This document shows positions 25,501 through 37,600 of a stretch of DNA of 64,000 nucleotides, in pieces; the first letter of the stretch is position 1; each line of letters opens with the position of its first letter. A program made the translations under genes and the position numbers. Below the pieces are notes generated by a model. It was not told where the DNA came from. It searched no databases and saw nothing but the letters and a program-made list of their open reading frames with translations. The DNA is from Stachybotrys elegans. Taxonomy: Eukaryota > Ascomycota > Sordariomycetes > Hypocreales > Stachybotryaceae. Location of the stretch: assembly GCA_020746835.1 (NCBI GenBank), contig JAGPNK010000001.1, positions 4,898,001-4,962,000 of the forward strand, written 5' to 3'.

Positions 25501-26235
25501 TGGTGTGCACTCCATGGGATGGGCTACGCTGGGCTGGGCTTGGCTGGGGCCGGAGGGAATCAGGAAAAGAGAAGGTCGTATACTCGCACACCTCGTCTGG
25601 ATGATTTGAAAAAGTTCCCTGTACCTCGTCTACGTAAGGTAGTCGTCGGATGGATGGAGTCAGCCGTCGTAGCTCGAGCTCGAGCTTGAGCGCTGTAGTG
25701 GTATGTACGTACGTCGTAGAGTAAAGGTCAGGTCAGGTCAGTCACCTGCCAGGACCAGGGTTGGTCGGAGAGCACAGGCAGGACCCGTGCTCTTGGGTAC
25801 ATACTTGTTTTGGCTGGGGCTGCCATGGACGCATCTTCGGCCTCTCCTCGTCGGTCCTCTTCTTCTCTCCCCTCTACTACGGAGTAGTATGTACTGTACC
25901 AGGTACCCTACTTGACCTCGGCAGTTGAGATTGAGCTGGCTGGATTCGGCGCGGATCTATTTTGAGCTGCCTGTCGGCCATCATCCGCACGACCGCCCGA
26001 TCATGATGATTGACTGATGAACAAGAGCATCGCAACTACCGAACCAAACATGTTGCCTTGCTTGTCATCGCAAGGGAATATCGTCCCATCCCACCATCCT
26101 CTGTAATATAAGATGCTGTTTCATTGATGCATCTCGTCCTATCATGAGGTATAATGGCGAGTATAGTACCAGGCTTTTGTTCGATTGTGGCATTGCTAGC
26201 CGTTAATTAACCTCAGGCCGTTGCCATTGCCGTCA

Positions 26236-26257
26236 GTGTGTGTGTGTGTATGTGTGC
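26236..26257. repeat. (GT)n microsatellite
   Basis: A GT-dinucleotide run with one interruption, in intergenic DNA. Confidence 0.85.
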
Positions 26258-28116
26258 TCGTCTGTGTGCGACCTTGGCCTGCTGCTCCTCTTCTGACTCT
26301 CATCCCACTTATTCCCTGCCACCCACTGCCACTGACTGCATTGTGCTGCGCCACGGCCTTGCCGTCAGCGCTTGCACTCCCTACCCACTCTCAGGTACTA
26401 GGTATGGTACTTATGGAGGCTGTTTCCACACCGGCTTTCTTCAGCGGATCCGAGACGGACACGACCGAGGAGTTGGTGTTGGGCGCGCGTCTCCGTCATC
26501 ATTCACACATTCATCGCTCGCCTCAATTTTACTAGCATCTCTCGACTGTGTCATGAGCACGGCTTCTCACCGCAGAACAGCGCCCACGATCTCTCAGCGC
26601 CCCGACCACCGACGTTCCTTCAAACAAACCTAATCTGCGTGTCGGTTTCTCCATGACTCGGAACCCCGGCCTGAAGAATGTTTTGGTTTTGATTGCATGT
26701 TTACTTCGCGGCCGAGCAACAGAGCAGAGGCACGAGTCGCTGTGGACAAGGCACGCATCACGCATCGCGTAGCACATTTGAAGCGTCGGAGCACCAGAGC
26801 ATCGCGCACTTTTCAGGGCCTTGGACCACGATGTATCAGTTTCGAGTCCCGCCATGGGCCGAGTCCCGGCCGGCGGTTTGTCTCGTAGATCTTGCTGTCA
26901 AAAGAAGAGCTTTGTCAATCAATGCCAGGGCCCCATTGTCAGTGAAGGCAAAGCCTCACCAAGAGTCAAAGCGGATGCTATTTCCAGACGGCAGGTCCCT
27001 TCTGCTCGGGTTGAGACTTCGGCTTCCATGCATCTTAGACAGCGGGAGACTTTCCGGGATATTTCTTCGAGCCTGTCAGCTATTCCCAACTGCGGCCTCA
27101 TGTCCGAGACTAGAACAATCAGCAAACCTGCCTTTTTGCTATGCCCGTGCCACACCTCTCCACACCGAGGCAGCGCTCATTTCCGCCCAGCAGGACTGTC
27201 CCGATCTCAAGGACGAGGGCTACCTAATTACGCCAACCAACCCCAGCGTATACGCGCCGCCTTCCATCAGAGCTTCCATCCGCCCTTCCATGCCCCGTGC
27301 GCACCAGGAAATGGAAATCAGCGTCTCACCCTGCGCACAGGATCGCTCTGGTTTAATTGCATCAGCACGGCACGCTGTCAGTCGATCCACCGTCCGTTGA
27401 CGGTTTGCGGTTCACGATTGACGATTCACGACCCGTCGTCTGGGATAGCTCTTGTGTCTTGGGCGTGCAGATAAACATGCCAATTACTGTTTTGATTGAC
27501 CTTGCGGCTCCCACCGCTGCCGCCGTCGCCGCCGCCGCTTCTGCTACAGGTTTGTATGGTACAAGTGCGAAAGGGGATCCCGTGCGTAAATTGCAGCTGA
27601 GATCATCCCAAGTTTCCGCTGCCAGCACCCTGGTACAGTACCTATTCGCCGCTGTGTCATCTGTCCTGATCCCATCACATCACAGGCTCTCGTCTCTCGT
27701 TCATTTCATTCCACTGTGGTGCGTCGCCGTGTTTGAGGAGGCGCCTGCGCTCGCCCTGTCCAGCCCTCTCATACGATCTTTTAGCCCTGTACCTGTCCAT
27801 TTGGCGACTCTGACACCACTAAGGAGTGGCTCGCCCAACTTATGAGGGGCGTACCTTGCAGGCGCCCTGCAAATCAGGGCAAAAGATCAGCTCTACCCCT
27901 GACTTCCGTCGCGGAGAATTGGATCGAATCTGCATCAGACCCCTGCGATCGGTTTCCATCCCGCCCAGCTAAGCCTCCTGGGCCCCCAGGGTTGGAAACA
28001 TCCTCAGCCATTCTGGCACCGGCTCTATCCACCCCAACAAGAGACATGGTCTGCTTTTCACGATGTGATTTGAAATATTTCAAAAACCACTGCATTGGTG
28101 GTAAGGACCAAACTTT

Positions 28117-28143
28117 GGGGGGGGGGGGGGGGGGGGGGGGGGG
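28117..28143. repeat. 27-nt poly-G homopolymer
   Basis: An uninterrupted run of 27 G on the plus strand (C on the minus strand), just downstream of the minus-strand gene ending at 28297. It is far longer than any other G or C run here. It could form G-quadruplex structures, and its length in the assembly may be inexact. Confidence 0.95.
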
Positions 28144-28296
28144 TTTTCACTCCCAGTTTTCTAGGATATGAGTGTCCAAGCGTCAATGGGCACGCGCATT
28201 GGCAAACATGTTCTTGTTGCTTCTTGGTTGGGAAAACTAGCAGAGCGACATCTTATCAATCAGGGGAAGGGGGACTACGCATCCTGCCAGCCACTT

Positions 28297-28974
28297 TCAC
28301 TCCTTGTTGATTCTCTTCCAAACCTCTCCTTCCGCCGCTGCAAGGCTTTCGCCTGCTGCCGTGGCCCATTTCCTTGCCGTATCCCATACACCCTCGCCGT
28401 TGAGACCCTGCGAGTTTTCCATGGCTGAAGCATTGTAGGCTACACGCTGGTTGCTGTTGAGCTCTGAAGCATGGACGTTCTGCTGGTATCCCGGAGGGTG
28501 CGAGAAGTCGGTATCCACGGCTATCGAGGTCGATGATCCGCCATAGGCGGAATAGGATGCTGTCGGGGGAGGATAAGACATTTGAGGAGGCATCGGCATC
28601 GCAGTCGTCTGCGTTTGCGTTTGCCTCTGCGTCTCTCCAGCTTTTGGTGGTGGCGGAATATGCCTTGCAGCCGTCGGGATTGGCACAGCTCCAGGCTGTG
28701 GAGGTGGGGGTCCAGCAGCTTCGTTAGGCCGCGTAGGCGTTGGCTGGGGGTCACTGAACTGAGAAGCTATGCCCGTTGGCTTTGGAAGCGACGGCACTGC
28801 TCCGGGTGCAGCTGGAGGATACGCGTGCTGCGTGCTCTGAGGGACTGATGTCGTGGTTGCCGAATGACCTGGCCCTGCATCTGCTGCGTCTCTAGCTGGC
28901 GCTGTCTGTGGTGTTACCCCAGATGCCTTGGAGGCATGGATGGGGCTGGACGTGTAAACGGGAATGGGTGCCAT
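28297..28974 (-). CDS. proline-rich fungal protein of unknown function
   Basis: A single exon of 225 aa starting MAPIPVYTSSPIHASKASGV. Residues 20-150 are Pro/Ala/Thr/Gln-rich and disordered, with PPPP runs and short TQ repeats. After SHPPGYQQNVHASELNSNQR the C-terminal 40 residues change character: VWDTARKWATAAGESLAAAE and EVWKRINKE form a probable amphipathic helix with Trp at each end. No signal peptide or membrane segment is seen. The ordered tail on a disordered body suggests a membrane-surface or protein-binding helix, which is inference. It is transcribed away from ARP8 across an 826-bp shared promoter. I do not recognise a characterised family. Confidence 0.75.
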   Translation of the reverse strand: MAPIPVYTSSPIHASKASGVTPQTAPARDAADAGPGHSATTTSVPQSTQHAYPPAAPGAVPSLPKPTGIASQFSDPQPTPTRPNEAAGPPPPQPGAVPIPTAARHIPPPPKAGETQRQTQTQTTAMPMPPQMSYPPPTASYSAYGGSSTSIAVDTDFSHPPGYQQNVHASELNSNQRVAYNASAMENSQGLNGEGVWDTARKWATAAGESLAAAEGEVWKRINKE

Positions 28975-29164
28975 CTTGGCTGGACGTGTGGATGGGCCTG
29001 GCAGTGTTCAATGGAGATTACGTATGGGCGCGGGCGCAAAGGTCGCGATAAGTCGTTGAAGTTGAGGATGCCTCAAGAAGCTGAGATCTGGCGTGGATGA
29101 AGACGGACGTACATAGGTAGGTTAGTAGGCACAGTGGGTGTAGGGGGGTCGGAATATCACTACG

Positions 29165-29178
29165 TCATCAGCTGATGA
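29165..29178. promoter_or_regulatory. 14-bp palindrome TCATCAGCTGATGA
   Basis: A perfect inverted repeat centred on CAGCTG (an E-box core), about 190 bp upstream of the proline-rich gene's start codon. It could bind a dimeric factor. No factor is assigned. Confidence 0.5.
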
Positions 29179-29589
29179 ATCACTGTGGCTGGCCGCAACC
29201 AGTGCACATCCCAACTGTGTGATCGTCTTACGATAATTTTACTGAGTCTGAGTCTGAGAGCCACTTTGAACTTATGGCAGTACGTTATAGGCCACGCTAC
29301 ATACATCAGGATGGGCGCACACTGCGATGTACCTCATGTTTAGCAAAAGTAGCACACGCCAAGATGTGCGAGCTTGACCATGACGCCAGTCCAACACACA
29401 AGCGGTCTCCTACCAGGAAGGAGGCATTTGGGGAAAATAAGAATAAAAATAAAATAAAAAATAGAGCTCACAGTGCTGAGCAAGTAGGAAGCGACACATG
29501 CATTAAATTGCGCCAAGGTCCTCATAAGTCCGTTACCTGGAGTATGAGAGCATCAATGAGCACAGCATCGATTGGCCTGCTAAGTCTGG

Positions 29590-29601
29590 GGTCACGTGAC
29601 C
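29590..29601. promoter_or_regulatory. 12-bp palindrome GGTCACGTGACC (E-box)
   Basis: A perfect palindrome containing CACGTG in the GTCACGTGAC context bound by Cbf1-type bHLH factors in yeasts. It lies about 200 bp before the ARP8 start codon in a divergent promoter, so it may serve both genes. Binding is inferred from the motif only. Confidence 0.6.
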
Positions 29602-29800
29602 TGGTGCTGGGCCGGAAAATCGCGGTCCGGCGCTGACCAGCCTAAGCCGCTTTCGGCCCCATCGGTAGCTGGCTGTGTCGCTAGAGGCGCTGAAGCAATC
29701 TCGAAATAAGGGAGAGTTTGTGAGCGTGTAAAGCTTCGTCGACCGTTTCAACCATCCATGTGACGCGCTTTGAAGGATCTCCGCAATCCAGGCTCCCAAA

Positions 29801-32162
29801 ATGGTCGGGAAAGTCAGCGAGAGAGTCCTCCTCCGGGAAGGTATGCCCACCGCCATGCAATCGATGGTGTCGTCGCGTCTGGAGCTGACAGCTTGTGCGC
29901 CCCAGGACTGGAGAGGACCGACAATGGCATGAAGTTGACCAGCTGGCCCGATGTCACGCCAATTAACCAGAAGAACTACTACACGTACGTTGCTGCGAAA
30001 GGTCGTTGTACCTGCGAGCTCACGGCCTTCCCAGTGATTACATGAAGCGCGATGACCAGGTCCTGGCCCTCCGACTGCAGAGCGATGCGACGCGCGACAA
30101 GCTGGTGCAATCCGCCCGCGACCGCGACCGCGCTCTATCCAAGACTGCCAATGGCGAACTGCCACTGCCCGCCGCCGATATCCCGGAGGAAGAGGGCGCC
30201 ACGACCCCAGCAGGCCTGGACCCCTCTAGGGTCATCGTCATTCACCCAGGCAGCCAGAACCTCCGCATAGGTTTCGCAAGCGATGCCTTGCCCAAGACTA
30301 TACCAGCGACGCTGGCGACAAAGTTCCCCCACACCGAGTCCGAGCTCTACGAGGCCCTCCCCCGGCGGCAGATGGAAGCCAAGACGGTCGAGCAGGAACA
30401 CGGCGAGGAGTGGTCCAAGAAGTATCAGAAGATGTGCAACGACCTCAAGATAGAGATGCGCGCCAACAAGCGCAAGGTGCTGCCCAACTCAAAGGAACTC
30501 GTCCAGACCTTTAACCGCCGAACCGAGGCCGAGGTGATCCAGAAGCACAACGACCCGCTTGAGATTGAGTGGACCGACGTCAACACGCTGGACGATCCGG
30601 ACTCCCTGGCCTCATGCTTCATCGGGAATGACGCACTGCGTGTTCCGGATGATTCTGATCCCAAGTTCAAGCTCTGGTGGCCGCTACGCCACGGGTGGTG
30701 GAACGAGGACGACTACACGAGCCAAGAGCACCTCTACGACGATCTCGAAACGCTGTTGGACAAGGCGCTGCGGCAGGAGCTGGGTCTGACCACGAACAGC
30801 GAGTGGCAGCAGTACAGCTGCGTGTTCGTGGTACCCGATCTGTACGACAAGAAGTACCTAGAGCAGATCCTGCGGTCGTGCATGACGTGGTTTGAGTTTA
30901 GCAGGATATGTTTTATCCAGGAGAGCATGGCGGCGACTTTTGGCGCGGGCTACACGCAGGCGTGCGTGGTGGATGTGGGTGCGCAAAAGACGTCTGTGAC
31001 GTGTGTGGAGGACGGGCTCTGCATCGAGGACTCGCGCATCAACCTCAAGTACGGCGGCTACGACATCACCGAGACATTTGTCAAGATGATGCTGTACGAC
31101 AACTTCCCCTACCAGGAGATCAACCTGCAGCGGCGCTACGACTTCCTCTTAGCCGAGGAGCTCAAGATGAAGCACTGCACCATGTCCCAGGCCGACATAT
31201 CGGTTCAGCTCTATCAGTTTCATGTCCGGGCGCCGAATCAGCCGACGCGGAAGTTCCAGTTCAAGACGTACGACGAGGTCATCCTCTCCGCTATGGGGGT
31301 GTTTGAGCCGTCCATTTTCGACAACAGCTCCAAGCTGAGGGGCCGGCGAAAACTCGTCGAGCGTTCCTACAACTCGTACGACGTCGACGTGCCCGACGAC
31401 CCGACCTCGGCCGCCCAGCTCGCCATCCTCGCGCTGGTGAAGCCGTCCATCACCTCCATGGCCAACGGCTTCCAGCAGTCGCAGCCAGACGTGTCGACGC
31501 CGATGAAGGAGAAGTCGCAGCCCTTCAACTTCCTCAACCGGCCCGACGCGGGGGCCAGCGGTACCCCTATGGGCTCCCACGCGGGGTCCCCAGCGCCAGA
31601 GGGTGCCAGCACGCCTGTGCCCCCGCCCTATGTCTTCGGGGCGAGCAGCAAGGACGGCGTCAATGGCGGCAGCCCTGCCCCGACGGGCAGTCGCGCAGCT
31701 GGCACACCCGTGCCAGGTCAAACGTCTCAGGTTTCACAACCGCCCCCGGGCATGTTCGTCGACGCCTCGTCGCGCACGCTCAAGGCCCAGGCCAACGAGC
31801 GCGACTCGGTACTCCCCGTGGCGCCGCTCGACATTGCCATCCTGACGAGCATCCAGAACGCCGCCAAGGGCGACGACAAGAAGCTGCGCGACCTGCTCGG
31901 CAGCATCATGGTGATTGGCGGCGGCGCAAAGGTGCCCCATTTCACCGTGGTCCTCGAGGAGAAGCTCAAGGCCCGCCGCCCGGACCTGCACGAGAGGATC
32001 CTCGTCAGCCGCAGCGCCAGGGACATGGACGAGCAGGTCGTTGTCTGGAAGGGCGCCAGCGTCTTCGCCAAGCTCCCCACCAACGATTCGTGGATCACGC
32101 CTTTTGAGTTTGAGAGGTTGGGCGCGCGGACGCTGCATCACAAGGTGCTCTGGGCTTGGTAA
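29801..32162 (+). CDS. arp8: actin-related protein Arp8 (INO80 chromatin-remodelling complex)
   Basis: Three exons: 29801-29840, 29906-29984 and 30035-32162, giving 748 aa. The N-terminus reads MVGKVSERVLLREGLERTDN and then WPDVTPINQKNYYTDYMKRD, typical of filamentous-fungal Arp8. The actin fold follows: VIVIHPGSQNLRIGFASDAL (phosphate-1-like strand), FVVPDLYDKKYLEQILRSC, ICFIQESMAATFGAGYTQAC, VVDVGAQKTSVTCVEDG, and near the end IMVIGGGAKVPHF. A Ser/Pro/Gly-rich insert (about residues 500-600) is longer than in actin, as usual for Arp8. Arp8 joins actin and Arp4 on the HSA helix of Ino80 and helps bind linker DNA and nucleosomes in the nucleus. Both introns are short (65 and 50 nt) and splice in frame. 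The identification is firm. Confidence 0.95.
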
Positions 32163-32849
32163 AAAAATTTCGAAAGGGGCAACATAAAGGAGTACAGGAG
32201 TATCGGCTGTCGATATGTATGTAGTATGAATTCAGACCATCAAGATGCAGCAATCATGGTTCCCTTGCCATCACCCGGTCTGTCTACCCTAGAGCTCTTC
32301 GTGAAATGTGCCCTCAGTTTGCTATCCGCTCGCCAGTGAAAGAGCATGTGTGTACTGTATGTTATCCCTATATTTTTGTCTTTCCCTGCTCACTCTTCTT
32401 CTGCTATTGGTAGGGTTTCTCCTGTTTTACTGCGTGCATAGTTCATGCTGGCTGTTGGGACGATGTTGGTTACACTATCTCGTATCACAATGGTCAACAT
32501 AACAATTTCGCAAGCTACATCCACAACACTTTCATCCTAACCCCGAACCACCCGGTTCACCAAGGCCGTCTGCATGTCCACGGCACCCAGTACTCCAAGG
32601 CGTATGTAATATCCATCTCATCAAGTTGTATGCAATAGGTATAGGCCTTAGCACTTACAACAGAGGGAGCTGAGCTCGGAGATTACATTCCGCCTGCCGG
32701 CTTACATAATGGCATCCGAGTCGCAATCATATTCGCGTCATGAACTTGATGATCTCAACATGGAGCTGCAATGCTGTAATATGTAATACATGTGATCATT
32801 CTCTGTCGCATCGTATTTCCACACGCGGAGCGTCGGCATCGGGCTCACG
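32163..32849. other. intergenic, 687 bp
   Basis: ARP8 3' flank and MFS promoter, moderately AT-rich. I see no gene. Confidence 0.6.
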
Positions 32850-34657
32850 ATGACTTTCTCGCTGTTCCAATACCTCCCCTTTTCTTCCTCGACGACCCGT
32901 CTCCAGGGCTGGACCTACCTCGGCGGAATCGCCCTCTTCTCCATCGCGTTCCTCGTCTTCCTCAACAGCTCCGTCTCGTTTGTCGTGACGGACCTTATCG
33001 GCCAGAAGAAGGGCGTGGGAAATGTCGTCGGTACGCTGGGATTCGTCGACGAGATTGTCGTGCTCGTCGCGTGTCCCGCATGGGGCTTGCTCTCGGACAG
33101 AATAGGCGTTCGCAATGTCGCTGTCACGGGCTACACCATCATTGCCGCTTCCCTGGCTGTATTTGTGCAGGCGCGCAATGTGTATCCCGAGCTTGTTCTC
33201 GCGCGGATATTCTTCGCCGTGGGAGCGTCAGCAGTGTACGATGCCCCCCGACGTGTCTCTGAGACGTGGCTAACCAGTGTCAAGAGCTACCATGGTCACG
33301 GCCATCATCCCCTCCCTGACGAACGAAGACAATTCGCACAGCGAAGGACCCGCGAAAAACAAGAGGTTCGGCACTCAAAGACTGAGCGTGGCATTTTCCG
33401 TCGAGTCCGAGGCCACCATTACACCCGAACGGTACTGTCAGACAGCAAACGGCACCTCTAGCCCGGAGGTCAAGGCTGGCGACTCGTCCACGCTCGCTGG
33501 TTTGGTGGGCTTGTTCACGGGGCTAGGCGCCCTGGTTGCGCTGTCCCTGTTCCTCCCTCTGCCGACTCAATTTGGGGAGATCGAGGGCGTCACGCCGGGC
33601 CAGGCGATATCCTACAGTTTCTACGTGGTTGGCGCCATCGCACTACTCATAGCACTGGTTGTGGCAATTGGCTTGCGCAACCTGAGAGGCGAGGAGGGCA
33701 AGGGCTGGAAAAACCTCCTGGGGCACAAGTCGCACTGCGACGACGCACTGGAGGCGGACGGAACGGCTTCACAGGTGAGGGCTTCGTCCAACCGCGGATC
33801 GTTTGTATACTGACCTTGTACAGAGGATGGTTCCCTGGCTTAAGCAACTCAGGAGCGCGATCCTACTGGGCGGCACCGACTCTAGAATCGCCCTCGGATA
33901 TCTCGGCGGCGCGGTGGCAAGAGCGTCAAGTGTCGCCATCTCCTTGTACATCCCGCTCTACGTGAACACATTCTTTATGGACCGTGGCTTCTGTCAAGGC
34001 TCTCCCAACGACCCTTCGTCGGAGCTCAAGGAAGAATGCAGGACAGCATATATCCTCTCATCCATCCTGACGGGTGTCGCGCAGCTTATGGCCCTGCTCT
34101 GCGCGCCCCTCTTCGGATATCTATCCAGCCGGACGGGGCGCATCAACTATCCCGTGGCCGTCGGCGCAGTTTTTGGCGTGATTGGTTACATCATCCTGCC
34201 CAACATGAGCAGCCCGGAGATCAAGGATGTCGATGGGAGGGGAGGTACACCAATCATATTTCTAGTTGTCTCGCTGATTGGAATCAGCCAGATTGCGGCC
34301 ATTGTCTGCAGTCTGGGGTCATTGAGTCGCGGATTGATCGAGACGGAGCCGAAGAGCCCACTTGTAGGGCAGCAGACATCAGTTGCCCCGGACCAGGAGG
34401 AGATTGGCGAAGATGAACCGCTGCTACGCACTGCGATTGATGGGCAAGAAATCTCCAGGATACAGCTCAAGGGAGCCTGTGCAGGTATCTACAGCCTCTG
34501 TGGAGGAGCTGCGATTCTGCTCCTCACTAAGCTTGGTGGATACATGTTCGATAAAGTGTCCAACGGCGCCCCATTCTACATGATGGCGGCTCTGAATTGT
34601 ATACTACTCGCAGTGAGCTTGTTGTTAGACGCCTCGGCGGCTTTTACAAGGACTTAG
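32850..34657 (+). CDS. major facilitator superfamily transporter, substrate unknown
   Basis: Three exons: 32850-33235, 33285-33774 and 33824-34657, giving 569 aa. The first intron is 49 nt; splicing at GT/gtacga and ending at CAAG restores GASAVATMVTAIIPSLTN, which crosses a membrane helix in the right frame. The N-terminal half has several hydrophobic helices and the MFS loop GLLSDRIGVRN (G-x-L-x-D-R-x-G type, motif A). Further segments are ALLIALVVAIGL, then after a basic loop SVAISLYIPLYVNTFFM, and a second motif-A-like GYLSSRTGRINYP. An acidic, Ser-rich loop (about residues 450-485) precedes the last two helices. It is probably a plasma-membrane or vacuolar transporter. It differs from the common drug:H+ and sugar types, and no substrate can be named. 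Confidence 0.85.
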
Positions 34658-37600
34658 CGCATGGCTCAACATGTCAATTGATCACCTTTCCTGATCCGGC
34701 GTGAAAAGGGCTGTTGGGCATTCCGGCCATGTGCGATGGTTCCGAAAGAAAACCCATAATTCCGCGATCAAGGTTTTTTTCTGTGGCTTGAAGCATAGAT
34801 GGACAGCTTCTGACCTCATCGCGCAATCACAGCCAAGCCACCCCAAGCCACGTCAAGTACCGTCTGAAGCCCGCTCTACCATGCTCTCCCCTTCCATGAT
34901 AAAAAAGGAGAATGAGAGTAAAGAGAGTATTTCCTGGCAATGGTTCCTGGGCAGATGGCTATGGTGCTCACCCAAGCCTCCCGCTCTCCTTGGCCAGCCG
35001 CGGCCTAACGAGAGTGGGACGTGTCTACCGAGAAGATGACTGTCCGTGTAACGGGTGTGCTTCTAGGAATCCAGGTCTGGACGAGTTGCCAGTTCGTCGT
35101 TGATGTAATCGATATCAGTAAACCATACGCCTCAGCAATATGCCCATTTGACACCAACCCGAGGCGCTGAGATCTGCGAGAAGCTGGAACGCAAGCGAAA
35201 GTTCTGGGAGGACAAAGTTCAGTTGGCTAACCATGATCGAATAGGCCTAGATGATGAGGAGTGCTGAATTGAGTTTGCGATTGCTATTGTGACTCCGCAC
35301 CATGGCTCATGTGCAAGGAACAATGGGACTGTGCCGGCCACTAAATGGAGAGATGGTGGTCAGAACGTTGTAAGAAGTGAGCTCCTTTTGTGAGACAAGA
35401 GGTCGAGCCTCTGCGTGAAACAAGGCAGAGAGGTGAGGTGAGCGTGATGCAAACCCGATCATGGGTACGGGTGCTGCGAGGCGGAGCGAATTTCCGGCAA
35501 AGATGGTGACAAGCAGCACCAGAAGCACACAGCATCGAGAAACGTGAGCTCGGAGCTGTTGGGGGAGATGAGGGCCAAGCAGTACCAAGCCAATTTGCCG
35601 GGTATGACGGCCTCTCTGATTCGTGTCAAGCCCGTGTATCCATCCATATGGCAGACCAATGTTGCCAAGCGGAATGTGATCCCCACCCATGTGCGTGTTA
35701 GCCAGGTCGAGTCGGGGAGACGGGAGACGGGAGACGTTGAGGAGGAGGAGGGACGCCGATTTGACTTGATATCTTCATCATCATCGTTACGTCATATCGA
35801 AGCCGAGCGGCTTCTCATGCTCGGATTTGTTCTAACAAGAGCGGCAAGAAGTTCTAGGGAGTTAATCATGGATGTCCCCGGCGGATCGGATCTTGGGGTG
35901 ACGGATGCGACAAACCGTTTCACCAGCACGGGCTTTTGAGATCCTCCATTGCCTCAGACCGTGGCTGGCTGACCGAAAGTAAAAGACTGTATGGCAGCAG
36001 ACGGAGGTGAAACGGCTCGACACTATCTGCGAGGCTACTGCGAGGCTGCCTACGGTGCTTGCCCATTGTAGCTACCCCGGCACATTTCCCGCACCTTCCA
36101 TTGCTAACCTTGGAATCTCCTTGGGCAGGTGCGTGTAAGTGGAAGGTACAAGTGCATGTGGTAGTATGGGATCTGGGAAGGCGGCCCCACATGGCATGCA
36201 TGCAAGAAGCCGCACTCCGGAAACCTCGTATTAACCAGACCTCGATCTTACACTTACATGCACACACCTTACTACGTACTAGTAGTTACTTCGAGCCAGT
36301 GCAAAGCCAGGCATTTCTTGGTGTCACGGCATCACTCGCAACACTTACGCCGTTGTGAGGCGCACAGCCCGAGGGGATCGGCCTCGGTACGTGGATCTTC
36401 CTCCCCTGAGCCACCGCCGACCAACTCATACTGACGTTTGTGTACCCGGAAGCAGAGCCAGCGAGCCAGCATGCTGTGCCTGGATGCTCCGGCACCAGAG
36501 CTAAACTTGCGTGCCACACTTGCCTGACTGCTTGGGCTTTGCAGTCATCACTTTGTCGATCTTCCCAAGCCCAAGACCGCCTCGCTATGCCTGTTTCGTT
36601 GTGGCCTCGTTCTTCCCTGGCCGTATCTCAATATCGGAACTGCTTACCACGTCTATGCGACCAGGTCTGTCAGACGGTTGGTTCCATGCTCTAAGCTGGC
36701 CCGTCTCTGGATGTACCGCCAATGACATGCTAGCTGCCCATGGAGAGCACTGACACCTAAGCCCATATACACCAGACCAAACGGTCCTGCGTGTCATCCC
36801 GTCTCATACTAGGACAGGAGGAAATTCCACCTCACTGGAAGTCGCCAAAGGCCGGCACAAAACTGAAGCATATCCTCGGCCCGCATACCATATGCCAATG
36901 ACTCCGTTCTTACCAACTTCATCGGACCTCAACCCCCCGGACTTGGGTAACCTTGATCTGCTCGAGCCACCCAGCAGCTATCCTTTTCAACCGCGAGCAT
37001 CCTAAGGTCCCTCAAGTGAGGAATGGATAACGTCAATGACGCTCTCATGAGGGTGCCTTCCATCTAGCCATCTAGCCATGGCTTCCCGTCAGAGCTTCGG
37101 AGCGTTGAGGAGGGCACTATCCTGCTTAGGCTGGAACCCCCTCCAACCTGTCGTGCGAGTCGTTCAGCTGCATGCCTAGCAATTGGTTACCTTGCTTCCG
37201 CTCCGCCGTGTGCACTATCACTAAGCCTACGCCTCTTGGACTAGGAGCACCACGGTGCTGACAAGCAGATTGCCTCCACAGGGATGTTGCTCACAACAGG
37301 CCCGACTCCGATCTTGCTGGTCATCGGCCCCTCCAAATCCTTACCCCCCCTTCATCTCAACCACCAGGCACATGCAAACTCGAACGCCTCTGCTCCCGGA
37401 TCCGTAACCGTGCAAGCATCCATGCCTATGCCAACTCGCTTGTCATTGATCCAGTGGAATCCAGCCACGCATCATCCGCAACCATGACGAGGCTTTGGGG
37501 GGGGCCGTCGTATCACCGGCTAGCGTACTTGTCCCTCCCTCTTGGGCTACTCTGAAGTATACCACAGGCAGGACCAGTTCCTGGAAGTGCTCTCGTTGTT

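Larger units (their letters stand above)
22516..28296. other. intergenic, 5.8 kb, the largest in the window
   Basis: Upstream of the Rua1_C gene and downstream of the proline-rich gene. Contains a (CTTCCAT)n run at 24104-24130, a (GT)n run at 26236-26257, TACCTA/GGTAC motifs (25435-25445, 25870-25915, 26393-26411) and a 27-G tract at 28117-28143. Two overlapping long frames at 26693-27474 are not convincing as genes. A long 5' leader for the regulator is possible. Confidence 0.55.
28975..29800. promoter_or_regulatory. divergent promoter region between the proline-rich gene and ARP8
   Basis: 826 bp between two divergent start codons. It holds two perfect palindromes (29165-29178 and 29590-29601), a TAGGTA-rich stretch at 29112-29128, and an A-rich run at 29436-29465. 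I see no coding sequence. Confidence 0.65.

Noticed and set aside
26693..27474. Two long overlapping plus-strand frames (235 and 217 aa)
   Set aside because: They overlap in different frames, contain no domain, have mixed low-complexity composition and show no splice logic.
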